Shown here: positions 21,201 through 46,699 of the stretch, one piece after another
How the letters are laid out: the number at the start of each line of letters is the position of its first letter
How positions within the stretch are numbered: the stretch's first letter is position 1
Assembly: GCF_027596085.1 (NCBI RefSeq)
Contig: NC_072457.1
Location: 1,595,471 to 1,659,470, forward strand
DNA length: 64,000 nt
DNA from: Anoplopoma fimbria
Taxonomy: Eukaryota > Chordata > Actinopteri > Perciformes > Anoplopomatidae
Reading direction: 5' to 3'
The notes under the pieces: generated by a model
The model's input: the letters and a program-made list of their open reading frames with translations, nothing else
What the model was told of the DNA's origin: nothing
The model's database searches: none
Made by a program: the position numbers and the translations under genes

Positions 21201-23764
21201 ACTTTCTCTTCTTGAAAAAATGATTCCACTATCTCACAATCACCACATCATCTGGAACAGAAACTCACAGACTTGACCACATTCAGGTAGTTCTCAGGCC
21301 CAATTTCCACCTTGAGATCAGACACAATGAAAGTCAGTCTGCAGGAGGTGGCTTTAATGAAACATTTGTGGGCTGGTGGTACATTAAAGATGAAAGAACA
21401 ACTCATTCAATGTTACTCATACCTGAAACACACACTTGTGTTTGTGCATCAGTGTCTCAATTTGAGTGAATGGAACAATATGTAAATGATGACTGCTGTA
21501 TTTTAGCTGGCAATTTGTACCCCCATTGTTTGGACCTGTTTAGATTTCTGCATCTTATTTCCGCTTTGATTTCCCTTTGATTGGTGTTCAGGCTTTAGCT
21601 CGCAATTCGTGTTCAGCAGATGGTACAAGACATTCAATTTGTAACTATTAATCTTACCTATTTCTTCTCAGAAACTGTACGAGAGCATTCGCAACGAGCC
21701 TTTCAAAATCCCAGAGGATGATGGGAATGATCTGACTCACACCTTCTTCAACCCTGACAGAGAAGGCTGGCTCCTCAAACTTGGTAAAATACATCTTCAA
21801 AGTAGTCTGTCTGCATGAGTAATTATGAATAATTAGGTTTGTTTTAACACAGCTTATCACAAAATATTTAAACCACAACAAGAGGGCATTTAAGTGTTAC
21901 TGTGATACATTATATCTAACTAAGCTGCAACAAAACATTAAAAACAGGAAAGTGAAGAGGACGCAGTCAGAAAATGACCCAACAATGTAGAATACCTTCA
22001 TGTGTTTGCAAGAAAACCACTGGTGTTGCACAAGTTTGACTTCAAACAGATGACGTCAATAATGCGTCTTTTGGTCAGCTTGTTGTAAAGTTACACAAAC
22101 TTCTATCAGTTGCTACTGACAACTGACAGCACAGCAAATAAGGTGTTTATTTTGTGCTTTTTTCTCTGTATTTCAGGAGGTCGGGTTAAGACGTGGAAGA
22201 GGCGATGGTTCATCCTGACTGACAACTGCCTCTACTACTTTGAGTTCACCACTGTAAGCCTCCCACACTGCTCACTTTCAGCCACTTTGACATGCAGTTT
22301 ATCTGAAAGTCCTTCCGACAGACTGTCCTTAATCTCTTCTACTCCACCCCCTCTTTCATACACAATTGTTGTCTTTTTTAGGGGGGAGGGGGGCAGAGGA
22401 TCTTTAGGGGGAGATAGCAGGTTAACAACAGATGCCACATAGATGTAGTATACATCATCTGAAAGCTGGGAACCTGCATCTGAGATGCAGCTCAACAATG
22501 TGTGTCAAGTTGTTGTCGTCATAAATCATGATTTAAACATCCATTTAAACATTTTAATAAGTTGTGAATGTATAAAAGAACTTAAAACATCATGATGGAA
22601 GTATATCATGGCCATCCCCTTTTATGTCTCTTAAGATGTTGCAGCAATTTTGGGTTGATACCATTTCTTACAGATTTGGTGCTAAATTTAATAATTTGAG
22701 TTGATCGAAATGATCAAAAATTCCCCCAAAATACAACATTTTGACCTTGAGGAAGGCAGTGATTTGGTATCTACAACTTTTGACATTTCAAGATTTAAGG
22801 CAAAGCCAAATTACAAGTGACTTTTTTCATCTTAAAAGTTGACCAGCATATCTCAGATTCATCCATATTTCTTTATCAGTGTAGAGTTTGTTATGGCCGT
22901 TACTATCAAAATGAGCCGACTCTCCAAATCTTCTTTTTGTGACACCAAATACATTTTACTCTCCTTCATGCCCTGCTGATGGATACATCACCTGACTCAC
23001 TCCGTCTCTTTTTAATCTCTCTGCAGGATAAAGAGCCCCGAGGCATCATCCCTCTAGAGAACCTCTGTGTGAGGGAAGTGCCATATCCTCGCAAACCGGT
23101 ACGATACCGTCAGCTGTGTTTACACTCTAAATTAGGTCAATAGATTTTGGATTTATAGATTAATCTTTGCATATATATCTGGTGTCGTCTAGTACTGTCT
23201 GGAGCTGTACAACCCCAACAGTCGAGGGCAGAAGATCAAAGCGTGTAAAACAGAGACAGACGGTAGAGTGGTGGAGGGGAAGCACCAGTCCTACACCATC
23301 TGTGCTGCCAGCGCAGAGGAGAGGGACTCCTGGATCGAGGCCATCAGGTCAGAACACACACACATTATATAGATATAGATACAACCAGACACAACCAGTA
23401 ACAATGCATGCAAGCGTCCCCATAGTCCTGTTTGTTTGTATTACTATACTATTAAGTAGGTCCTAAACATTTTTACAACTAACCTTTAAAAGTAACTCTC
23501 CACTAAATCAACCTACATTTTCTTTTTGTTGTGAGGCAAAACGTCCTCACAATGCGGAAGTGTCCTCACTAGAATGGTTTTCATCTGGTCCTCAAGAAGA
23601 TAGCAATACAAACACACACACATACATACTAACAAAGCTGCCTTGGCCTCTCTATAATGACGCTCTTCTTTACTTCAAACAGAGCGAGTATCACCAAGGA
23701 TCCGTTCTACGACTTGGTCTCGGTCCGTAAGAAGAAGGTGATAAACCAAGCTCCTCAGGACTGA
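12960..23764 (+). CDS. cyth4: Cytohesin-4, Arf guanine-nucleotide exchange factor (complete, 13 coding exons)
   Basis: Sec7-PH protein that exchanges GDP for GTP on Arf GTPases at PIP3-containing membranes. Exons: 12960-12978, 15312-15394, 15515-15579, 16390-16456, 18240-18358, 18475-18555, 19985-20097, 20305-20453, 21672-21783, 22177-22253, 23027-23098, 23193-23347, 23683-23764 (stop TGA 23762-23764). All phases agree, giving 397 aa, close to the roughly 394 aa I recall for human CYTH4. The 19-nt first exon (MTDCQM) is chosen because its phase-1 end completes Val with exon 2. Order: short coiled coil (about 10-60), [10 protein letters not shown] linker, Sec7 about 78-250 with [11 protein letters not shown] and the catalytic glutamate finger [17 protein letters not shown] (Glu156 by my count, as in ARNO), then PH about 262-371 with [19 protein letters not shown]. 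The tail is polybasic, VRKKKVINQ. Only two glycines are encoded at the PH beta1-beta2 loop, the form known in other cytohesins to prefer PIP3. Neighbours (rac2 head to head) support cyth4 over cyth1-3. Confidence 0.95.
12979..15311. other. cyth4 intron 1, no feature seen
   Basis: A 2.3-kb AT-rich intron between the 19-nt first exon and exon 2. I identify no gene or repeat. Confidence 0.5.
17040..17641 (+). mobile_element. LINE 3' remnant with nested repeat and (ATT)n tail
   Basis: In cyth4 intron 4. TGC AAA GCC CTG at 17054 opens a [16 protein letters not shown] stretch typical of the reverse-transcriptase C-terminus of fish LINEs. It is then interrupted by a GATAAGATAAG-headed repeat (about 17106-17230) that I recall as a common fish element. 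The sequence resumes with a GTGAAGCACTTTGTAACTGT tail and ends in (ATT)12 at 17603-17641. Confidence 0.55.
17924..18003. repeat. (TG)40 microsatellite in cyth4 intron 4
   Basis: A pure TG tract, about 240 bp before the next exon. Confidence 0.97.
18161..18229 (+). repeat. (TG)34 microsatellite abutting the cyth4 exon 5 acceptor
   Basis: A pure TG tract ending 10 nt before the exon at 18240. The acceptor reads (TG)n-TTTGCATGCAG. Interrupted TG/TTG sequence extends back to about 18143. Confidence 0.97.
19078..19640 (+). repeat. Repeat family C in cyth4 intron 6
   Basis: It shares ACATTTCTGCAAACCAC and TTTCATATCAT words with 20589-20760 in direct orientation. Its 19562-19623 part (ACAAACACAGGACTGTCACC) matches 20793-20853 in inverted orientation. 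Confidence 0.65.
20589..20968. repeat. Fold-back element (family C) in cyth4 intron 8
   Basis: The terminal arms 20589-20628 and 20929-20968 are inverted complements of each other, both containing TTTCTGCAAACCACGGA. The overall length of about 380 bp suggests a MITE-like element. Confidence 0.65.
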
Positions 23765-24415
23765 GCGGTCCGTCGCCCCCTATGGACATTTATAATACTG
23801 CACCACAGTGGTGCTTAAGTTGTATTTAACAACCCACAACACAAACTGAGCAAGGACACTGGAGGCTTGACACTGATGGAGGTCATCTAGGCTAAAAGAG
23901 AGACTTCTCTTTCCACTTCTCTTTTTACAAGCTGAGCTAAACAGTGTCAAAGGTGAAACATTGACTCATTTCTGTTGCTCACTCTGTCAGCGCAACAAGC
24001 CACAAGACTTTGTCGATATATCCTCTGCGAAGTTGATATCTGCCTGCTCCACAAGATTTTGTTTCCAGGTTCAGGAAGATAAATTAAGCATTTGTGACGT
24101 CCCAGTAGATCTACTGTACGCTACAAAAAGAGAAGATGTTACTTAGCTTCCTATCAGTTTTCATAAAGGTAAAAGGCGTGAAAATAGAGCTCTACATGAT
24201 ACGCTTCTGTTCCGGTTAGGTGTCATTTGAGGGCGGTTGCTCATGCTTCATTTTGTAAATACAGAAACATTTTATCATGTTAAATCATTCTTTTGATTTT
24301 ATTGCACTGTGTACGCTGTACTTTATGTGACAGAAACTTTTTAGTTCTACCTTATGTTGTGTGAGTTTGTTATGTTCTCTTGAATTATTTAATAAAAAGT
24401 ATTCTACTGCTTGTT
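23765..24415 (+). other. cyth4: cyth4 3' UTR with poly(A) signal
   Basis: About 0.63 kb of noncoding sequence follows the cyth4 stop and contains AATAAA at 24391-24396 with GT-rich sequence downstream. The cleavage position is inferred. No open frame here has protein similarity that I recognise. Confidence 0.7.
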
Positions 24416-24520
24416 GACATCTGAGACTGGATCTTGTTTTTGGTTTAAGGCACACATTGACAGCTGTGTTTCTGGTTGAACGCTTTCTGAAACCATCCGA
24501 CCACACCTTGCTTTCTTATA

Positions 24521-24522
<2 letters not shown>

Positions 24523-24598
<76 letters not shown>

Positions 24599-24606
24599 CG
24601 TGCGTG
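24523..24606. repeat. (TG)36 plus CGTG microsatellite
   Basis: Pure TG to 24594, then (CGTG)n, downstream of the cyth4 poly(A) signal. Confidence 0.97.
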
Positions 24607-24773
24607 TTTATATGCACAAGTGCTCCGTTAAGGCTGAAACACCTAAACCACCTTTGTGGTTCAGAACCATCATTTTATAATTTTTAAAGGATTGAAAAGC
24701 TTCACCTGGCTTTAAACATATTGTTATTGATGTTGTACTGAAAAGATGTGATGGTTTAAACATGAATATGATT

Positions 24774-24775
<2 letters not shown>

Positions 24776-24826
<51 letters not shown>
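24776..24826. repeat. (AT)25 microsatellite
   Basis: A pure AT tract between cyth4 and fam83f. Confidence 0.95.
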
Positions 24827-24829
<3 letters not shown>

Positions 24830-24839
24830 CCAGTGTTGA

Positions 24840-25690
24840 GTTAGACATCTATTTACCAAAAAAACGAGGAGACAAAAAATACAAACTTTGAAAAAACCTG
24901 TCTCGAACAATTAAAACTTCTATGATCTATTTATTGTAAACTTCATGGATTAATTTTCACTTCTTTGCATTCTTCAACTACAGTATCTGTTCTACTTTAG
25001 GGTGAACATTAAGATGCATGTCTCACAGGAAATAAGATATCTTTAATGCATGCTGTGTGTCACTAAAACGAGTCTTAAAACTAGTGAACGCCTCTTCCTG
25101 CTGCAGCTCTGACTTCCTGTTTCAGTGTTGCACCACATCCCACTCGCACCCTCCACCGACCCTCCGTCATCTTCCCCTCAACTTAACCCTCAGTTCCCAT
25201 CAGGTCTGTGGTTCCTCTATGACAGCTAAGCTGTGAGCAAACAACCAGAAAAGAGAAGCAGGAGAGGCAGCTAGCGGTAGGTTTGTGCGGTGCAATGATC
25301 AGTTTTCCATCTTAAATGTTGTAGTACTACTGAGTCTCATCACCAGGTGGAGCCATCATGTTTGAAATGACATGAATAAACAGTTCAATTTCAATGAAAA
25401 TACATTTTCAGTCACAGAAATGTAACTTGAAAATGATTTGGATCTTTTTCAGACTAGAATTTAAGGACAATCTTTACATCATGGCACATTTAAATCTGTT
25501 CTTTATCTGAAACCATTTATTGAACACACTGTAGAAGAGATCCCACAACTTAAAAGTGTGGCTAAAGGACATTGAAATAAACACTATGCATTATTATTTC
25601 ACAGATAAATGTTAACAAAGAATGTAGAACAGTATTGCACATATAATAAAGGCCCACAGCACCTCATCACCACAGGGGTGACACAGGTAT
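24840..25690. other. cyth4-fam83f intergenic region, no gene seen
   Basis: The convergent intergenic stretch has no coding or RNA feature that I recognise. Confidence 0.5.
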
Positions 25691-25695
25691 ACAAC

Positions 25696-26125
25696 TTTAT
25701 TTTAGTTTGGTTTTAATTGGTGGGAAAGTCAAATGGAGAAATTAAGAAATCATTGCCAGACAATGTCCTGCTTTAGCTTTCTCAGAGAGGGTCTAACCCA
25801 TATTTGCTAAATGCCCAGAAATAAAAAACAAGTATGACCAACTTTACATTAAGCAAGCACTCGATCATCAGTCATTAAACCTCTCTGCAACCTACACCAG
25901 GTCATTGAGTATCCCAAAGCTTTTTGATTATTGACTTCCATTTTAAATCTTGCACAAAACATGAAAACTGCAGGAATCAGTGCAGCAAGAATGGACATTC
26001 ATGTGGTCTTCCTGTAAGACGCTGGACAAAGTACGTACAATATTGCACAGTCAAAGGTGAGTGTTAACGTAGAGGAAGTCTTTTTGTAATCCCCTTTAGG
26101 AATGTAGTCCGCTCAGTGGTTCGCC
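25696..26125 (-). other. fam83f: fam83f 3' UTR (predicted) with AATAAA
   Basis: The first canonical AATAAA on the minus strand after the fam83f stop is at 25701-25696, giving a 3' UTR of roughly 0.45 kb. Other AATAAA hexamers lie further left, so the end is uncertain. Confidence 0.5.
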
Positions 26126-35495
<9,370 letters not shown>

Positions 35496-35939
35496 TTAAC
35501 CCACAGCTCCTGGAGAGGCAGAGGTCTGCTTGTGCGTAAAGGCAGGTAGAGCTGGGGACGTTTGCTCACCTGGAGGAGGGGAAAACCAGTGGTGCCTTCA
35601 AGAGCAAGAGGAATAACTAGTACTAGAATTAAAAAAAGCAGCACAAAGCGCCTTGATTCAGTGAACAGCACAGTGTTCTGGTGTTGTTTGACATCTGTAC
35701 CTCACCATTAACATATCAAATAGAATTCATATTTTTAAAAAAAACTAAAAACTGGCATCTTGGGAGTTTACAAGCGGAATGGCCGACTTACAGATGGAAC
35801 TTGAATGCACCCTGCAATTACAAAAATCACCCCTAGTAATAAACTGAGCAAACATACATAGGCCAGCCCAGATAGTCAGTGATAAGCCTGAACAGAACAA
35901 ATGATAAAGGGACGACATGATGAATTATATTTCAGTTAT

Positions 35940-36145
35940 TGTGTTTTTTCACTGCTTTATTTTATTATTTTATTATTTTGATTTGCTACATTTTTTTTTA
36001 TTTGTTATTTTGATTTACTACATTTTTTAAATTTAATTTAATTTATTATTTTGATTTACTACTTTTTTTAAATTTAATTTAATTTATTATTTTGATTTAC
36101 TACATTTTTTTTAATTTTTTTAAATGTATTATTTTATTTTATTTT
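35940..36145. repeat. AT-rich ~50-bp tandem repeat
   Basis: Three to four units of TTATTATTTTGATTTACTAC plus T/A-rich spacer, upstream of fam83f. Confidence 0.6.
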
Positions 36146-36183
36146 TATAGTATGAAAATTAACTGAACTGGAGGAGGAGGAGA

Positions 36184-36341
36184 CATTACATTATTACATT
36201 ACAGTCATTTAGCAGACGCTTTTATCCAAAGCGACTTACAGGAAGTGTATTCAACATAGGTATTCAAGAGAACTACTAGTCACCAGAAGTCATAAGTGCA
36301 TCTCCTTTCTTAAACAAGCATCTAAAAGCATAAACCAGAGA
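36184..36341 (-). mobile_element. L2-like LINE/SINE 3' end, inverted copy
   Basis: The reverse complement matches 34139-34290 almost base for base, including the GTCGCTTTGGATAAAAGCGT core and a short TGTAA tail. It lies on the far side of fam83f exon 1. Confidence 0.8.
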
Positions 36342-37074
36342 CGCTGCTTGTAGTTGTAGTTCATATATAGTGGGTCAGGATTAAACAGATAGTTTGTGTC
36401 TGCAGCTAGATGTGCTTCAACTTGCAGTGACGTTTTGTTTTCCCACTTGGCAGCATAAACAAGTTGGACAACAACTGACATACCATCACTTTTTAGAATA
36501 ATATGATATTATTTCCTCTTATAAACACAACAAGCATAAAGGGAGCTACATTATCATTCATTTGGGGTCCTTTTTTGGTCACCTGATACATTTAAGTCCA
36601 ATTCTCTCTTTCTTTTAGCTTTTGTTTTTGGTCTCCACCAACTCCTGAGGGTAAAAAACGTCTCTACAGCTGCTGAATGTTCCACTGTGTTCACTTGGTG
36701 CTAGACAAGTATCGTACAGTTGTGTTTACGGTGCATTAAAACAGCTGTTTGACGCTATGAGAGCGGGAAAGTGAATCAAAACAGACGCATAAACAATGAA
36801 ACTTAAACGCTGTGAAACTATAAAGATCCATAAAGCTGCAGATTCACATTGTCATTTGATATATTATAACAAAATACTGATAATAGCTGCTTTAAAGCAT
36901 CAAAAGTAAAATAATTCGTCATGAAAAATGGCACCATTTATCATCCAAAAAATAATCAGAACATAACTGAGGCATAAATGTGGATGAACAGCATTTTAAT
37001 GTTGTTGTTTTTATAAAGTGATCAAATGCTTTAATTGTAAAAAACTTATTGTGATAAGTAACAAGAAGCAATGA

Positions 37075-37235
37075 TATTAATGTAGTAGAGTAAAAAGTAC
37101 AGTATTCCCTTCTGAGGTGTAGTTGAGTAGAAGTATAAAGTAGCATCAAATGAAAATACTTGAGTACAAGTACTTCTAAACTTTACTTAAGTAAAGTACT
37201 TGAGTGAATGTACTAGGTTACATTCCACAACTGGA
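37075..37235 (-). repeat. Interspersed repeat, family B, inverted copy
   Basis: The reverse complement shares the TACATTCACTCAAGTACTT and ACTTCTACTCAACTACACC-like words of the 5130-5520 copy. It lies just beyond the predicted grap2 3' end. Confidence 0.6.
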
Positions 37236-37286
37236 CACAGGAAAGGTGAAAATGTATGAATTTTGTTTTCAAATAGATTTTCAAGT

Positions 37287-37449
37287 TTTATTAATAACAT
37301 AACAATTTGAAAATGATGTTTTTGTTTTTCACGTTTTATGCTGCTGGTTTATAGTTCAGGGTTGTGACTGACTGTAAGTGAGGATTAAACGAAGTATTGG
37401 AAACAAAGAAGTTGTTGCAACGTGTTTGTGTTTGTGTCCTCCGCTCCTC
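37287..37449 (-). other. grap2: grap2 3' UTR (predicted) with AATAAA
   Basis: AATAAA on the minus strand at 37292-37287 lies about 160 nt after the grap2 stop codon. This is a compact 3' UTR if this signal is used. Confidence 0.55.
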
Positions 37450-42255
<4,806 letters not shown>

Positions 42256-42265
42256 GGTGAAGCAG
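42256..42265 (-). other. grap2: grap2 5' UTR start of exon with ATG; upstream acceptor
   Basis: The grap2 start ATG is only 10 nt inside its exon. A pyrimidine-rich acceptor TTTCTCCCAG ends at 42266, so at least one noncoding exon must lie upstream (greater coordinates). Confidence 0.65.
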
Positions 42266-42714
42266 CTGGGAGAAATGTAGAAGAAATAAAATGTAAAAAG
42301 GCTTAAAATGTGTTTTAAATGATAAAAACAGGTCCTCACTACATGTTGAAACACAGGCATTACAGGAAACATGACATCTCAAATACTTTTCATCAAAAAT
42401 GACCTCAGTTTAAGCCAGATGTCTTTGCAGTTTGACTGTAATGCATTTTAAAAGGGCTGACGGTGTAATAAATGTTTTATCCACAGGAAAAAGCACCACA
42501 AAGAAGCTTTAACCTCTCGCTCATTTTTCTTTCATGCACATTAAAAGAAAAAGAATTGACAGATGAAATCAATAAGCTATCACAGAGCTTCACCTGGACT
42601 CATTCAAGGAAAGTGAAATTGGATCCAGAGAGGAAACTCTGTATGACAGCATGCAACAAACAAATACCTCCAATATGCCTCGTTGAAGTGAATGATCAAC
42701 CCGGAGCTACTCAC

Positions 42715-42835
42715 CACAAATGTGTCGGTCCTCCCTGCAAAGCATGAATCCACAAAGAGAAGTGACAAACTCCTGCTGTCTGCTCACAGGAAGCACCGTC
42801 GGACCACAGCTGCTGGTGAGAAACACTTCCTGTCA
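42715..42835 (-). promoter_or_regulatory. grap2: Candidate grap2 noncoding first exon and promoter
   Basis: A GTGAGTAG donor follows position 42715 on the minus strand, about 450 bp upstream of the coding exon acceptor. Just upstream are an ETS consensus ACAGGAAGTG (42833-42824), a second GGAAGC-type site, a RUNX-like TGTGGT (42808-42803) and an E-box CAGCTG. This fits a lymphoid promoter. There is no direct proof of transcription, and the 5' end is arbitrary. Confidence 0.4.
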
Positions 42836-42849
42836 CTGCTGACCACTCA

Positions 42850-44210
42850 CACACTCACACACTCACTGTCACTGTCACACTGAAACAGACGCAGGTGCAA
42901 AGACACGATGAGATAGAAAGTTTAGAAAGTTACACCTACAAGAACTAATACTGGATGAACTAAAAAGCAACATTTCAGCCTAAAGGAACGGCATTATCGG
43001 CAGCTGAATCTCTTTTTTTTCACCTGTTAATAACCATCATTTATAAATAGTTAATAGTTATTTTACTAATAACAATGAAATAATCATGTTTACAAAGATT
43101 GCTGAGAGAGTTAACTCCTCGTTAGCCAAACAGGGAATGTGTAAATGATGTAAATTATGGAGCTTTAATAACCAGAAAAACAAAATAGATCTACTTGAAA
43201 TCAATAACCCACCTGACACAGCCCTGCTAGTAATACAGTTTATAGTACGTTTTATAATATGAAAAAAGAAACTATTTTGTTTTATTTTATTTATTTTGTT
43301 ATAATTAATCCTCAGTCTTTCAAATCATGCATCTATTGTTCTCTTTTTTGTTTGTTTTTAAATATTGCTATGTGAAGTACTTTGGGCTGCATGTTTATTT
43401 GAAGGGGTGTCATATAAATAAAGTTGAGTTAAACTTTTAGGTGATATTTTAGTTGTGGTTTCCTGAATGTGGTTGCTTATGTGAAGCTTCTGCATGTCGT
43501 ACCGTTCTGTACATCTGTTTACATGCAGTTAGGTGGGACTTAACACAGCTTTACTTAACCTCTCAAAGTTCATTTAGCTCGTTGGTGTTGAAACCTAACG
43601 GTCCTGACTGTTGAAGGAGATGTGGAAGCTCTGATAAGAGGGAACTGAAGTGTTTATCTGATCTTTAAAAGTCATCGCTCTACAGGCCTGCAGTCGGTTG
43701 TGAAACAGAAGGAGGCTTCCTTATCTGTGGTAGGATGTTACGTCGAGTTGCAGTGATTATTTTCCCCATGTGGTGGCAGCAGATTGTAGGAAAGAAATAT
43801 AATGGACATCAGTTCATCAGAGACACAAACTTATCCTGGTCTCTAATACACAGAGGGCGACATTACACCACATTTATTATAATTTTTTCTACAGACTTCA
43901 GTCATTTGAGTTTCAATTAAAAACGCTGTTTATTTATTGTCGAGGCAGAAAACAATGTAGCCTAAATTGTTGATTAGAACAAATCTTATTTTTTTTAATT
44001 GTGTGCATTGTTTCTGTGGTAAACACTGGCTCATTTACTGAAGAGGAAGTAACATAAAAAACACAAGGTTACAAAATTCAGAAATACAGAAATCTGTAGT
44101 TGAACATATGAAAATCTAGGTACATTTTTTCAAAAGGGGCCAAAAGACTGCAAGGAACAAATAAAACCAAAAAGATTCCCTAAAAAAAAATCAGATTTAG
44201 AATAACAATA
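42850..44210. other. Upstream of grap2, no gene seen
   Basis: AT-rich sequence with a LINE-like tail near 43365-43435 (GTGAAGTACTTTGGGCTGC). No coding exon is recognised. Confidence 0.5.
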
Positions 44211-44214
44211 ATCA

Positions 44215-44375
44215 CCTCTTGACTCGACTACTGCAACAGCAACTACGATGCATCCAAAACTCAGTTACCCAGCAGTCCACTCACCAGGGACCTACCTTTC
44301 TACCTTGTAAAATGCTTTTTGAGTACCTATTTTAAGGCGCTATAAAAAATAAAATATCATATATATATTTTTAAT
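44215..44375 (+). mobile_element. LINE reverse-transcriptase remnant
   Basis: A short frame encodes the SRLDYCNS-type motif found in reverse transcriptases of fish LINEs. It is followed by degenerate sequence and a TTAAGGCGCTATAAAAAATA tail. It is heavily decayed. Confidence 0.5.
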
Positions 44376-45049
44376 GCTTATATCACACAGGCTTCAATTG
44401 TTTTGGCGGGTGAAAGGGCACCTTTCACAATAAAAGCCCTAGAAATATGCACTGTGTAACTGTTTACCAGAGGGAAGTCATATTCACTCAGAGCGTTTCA
44501 CTAAACAGGAAACTAAACAGAGCGTGTATGAATAGTTTTGATGCAAAATATTATTCATGTTCTGCGTGACGCTGTGTGAAGGCCTTTAGTTTTGCATTTC
44601 AACCTTTTAGGGTGCACGGAGAAAACGACATGGATTCTTTTTTCATCTTATTTGTGCAGCAAAAGTTGTGCATTCCTTTTTAAATGTCACCCCTCCCTCT
44701 CTGCCTCTTCATATTCAACGTCAGCCTCAGTCCTGAATGCTCAGATCCCCGAGTGTGTCGTTCAGTCAGGATTTGATCCTGAAATGGGGCTCAGAAAAAT
44801 GAAAAGAAAAGCCAAAGCAATCAGCATTCTGGCTGTGAGACGGTTGATGAATGTTCTCCACGTGTAGATGTTTGCCACGGTGACCTCCAGCTGCTCGTGC
44901 ATGTTATTAAGCATCAGGAATAAACAAAACTGCTACGGGTGTTATTATTATAAGAGGTATTGTCGTGTGCTGTGTTTGACTGTTTGATGGCCTGAGTCAC
45001 ATCATGACAGAGCTCATAAAACTCTGTTCAAACAGGAGGAGAGGAGTCG

Positions 45050-45143
45050 TATAAACGTCTCAGTGCGGAGCGGCCGTTCAGAGTTTACAGGCCCGTTAAC
45101 GCTGCTCGTGGCTCTGTGTGTGCTCTGCAACAGCTTTCATCTG
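45050..45143 (+). other. Possible transcript start and first exon (weak)
   Basis: A locally GC- and CpG-richer patch ending in CATCTG followed by a GTGAGT donor at 45144. It could be a noncoding first exon of a plus-strand transcript, but nothing else supports it. Confidence 0.15.
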
Positions 45144-46416
45144 GTGAGTGAATGCAAAAAAGGGAGAGGAGGGAGAGAGGGGTGTGTTTGATGAGAGAGA
45201 GGAAGAGATTCATGATAAATATTCAGCTCGTCTCTCTCCTCCCAAACCTCTGACGAGGCCGAGGGGGAGTGAAGGAAGGGAGGGAGAAAGGAGGTTTTAT
45301 ATTCTACAAAACAGCTCTCTGAAAACTCTCAAAAACACACAAAAAAAGACAAACACTACATTTTCAAACTACAACAAAGGGACAAAAAAAAGCACGATAA
45401 AGTCTACTAGGAACAAGTTTGGAATTAAAAATGTCAGAACAATCACAATCTCAAGTTGACAAAAGAAAAGAGGTCCTCTCTCTCTAACAGATCACGTCCC
45501 GTCAGTTTAAGGAGTGACTTTTATCCATATCACATCAATACTTTAAGCTTATAAACATGATAGTTCTGAACCAGAATGTAAATATTGAGAAAAGCAGCAG
45601 CAGCTATTGCATCTCTTAAAGGTAGATCCCTCCTCTGTTGCTTTTGAATCAAGGGTGTAAAGACAGAAGAATAACGCTCTGAGATGCCTCCAGTGGGGAC
45701 AGACTGTTAACAAGCTGCTGGAGAGGATCCTCAGCACTGATGTTGAGGAGCAGACTTGAGACCAGCTCTCGACCATGAGGACTCAAGCATCGACCCTGTC
45801 CAATGAAATCCGGCTCCACTGGTGGCTGACCCCCTGACCTCTCTGCAGAAAGGGCCTTCAGTGGAACCTTTGAGAATCACTACTGATGGTGCCTTCAGGT
45901 CCTATCGGCGGTGTTGGAGGTTCGGATGTTCCCACAGAAAGCAGTCCGACTCCGGAAGACGCTGGAAGACGTGAAGAGTCGGTCCGGGTGGGTCAACTTC
46001 TTGTATTTTCTCCTGTTACTAAACTAAATCTTTCTTCCACCTTTTACTGAATTAAATAAAATGTGTGACAAAAAAAAGTAAAGATACAAATAAAACAAAC
46101 TCAAGGTGTCATTTTGTTTCTTAAAGTTTAAGTTCTTAGCCAAGCTTTCATTAGATGTTTCCGTTTATTTGAAGAGAAAAAAACTAAACATTTGTTGGTT
46201 TATTTGATAGGTCAGGAAACATAAGATACCCGTCACCATGGCAACAGCTCCCGTGTGGGTCCTGCTATATCGCATCCAGCTCTGAAACGACCCTCATTAC
46301 AATATCATATCATGCATATTCATCCCATGTGGATGACGCACAGACAGGAGGCCGGGTCACGAAGGAAAGCAGGAACTACGGACTGAACCGAGGGAGGCTC
46401 GGAGAGGAGCAAATAC

Positions 46417-46419
<3 letters not shown>

Positions 46420-46481
<62 letters not shown>

Positions 46482-46507
46482 CACACACACACACTCACAC
46501 ACACACT

Positions 46508-46544
<37 letters not shown>

Positions 46545-46555
46545 ACACACACTCT

Positions 46556-46588
<33 letters not shown>

Positions 46589-46589
46589 A

Positions 46590-46637
<48 letters not shown>
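46420..46637. repeat. Long interrupted (CA)n microsatellite
   Basis: About 218 bp of CA with scattered CT and AT interruptions. Confidence 0.97.
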
Positions 46638-46640
<3 letters not shown>

Positions 46641-46654
46641 GAATAATTCAGCAG

Positions 46655-46657
<3 letters not shown>

Positions 46658-46694
<37 letters not shown>
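46658..46694. repeat. (TG)18 microsatellite facing the CA tract
   Basis: TG run separated from the CA tract by about 20 nt. The junctions ACAGTT and AACTGT are also complementary. Confidence 0.97.
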
Positions 46695-46695
<1 letters not shown>

Positions 46696-46699
46696 TTTC

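Noticed and set aside
45549..45776. Minus-strand 75-codon frame (CPHWRHLRALFFCLYTLDSK)
   Set aside because: It resembles decayed repeat-derived sequence, but I could not tie it to a family with confidence.
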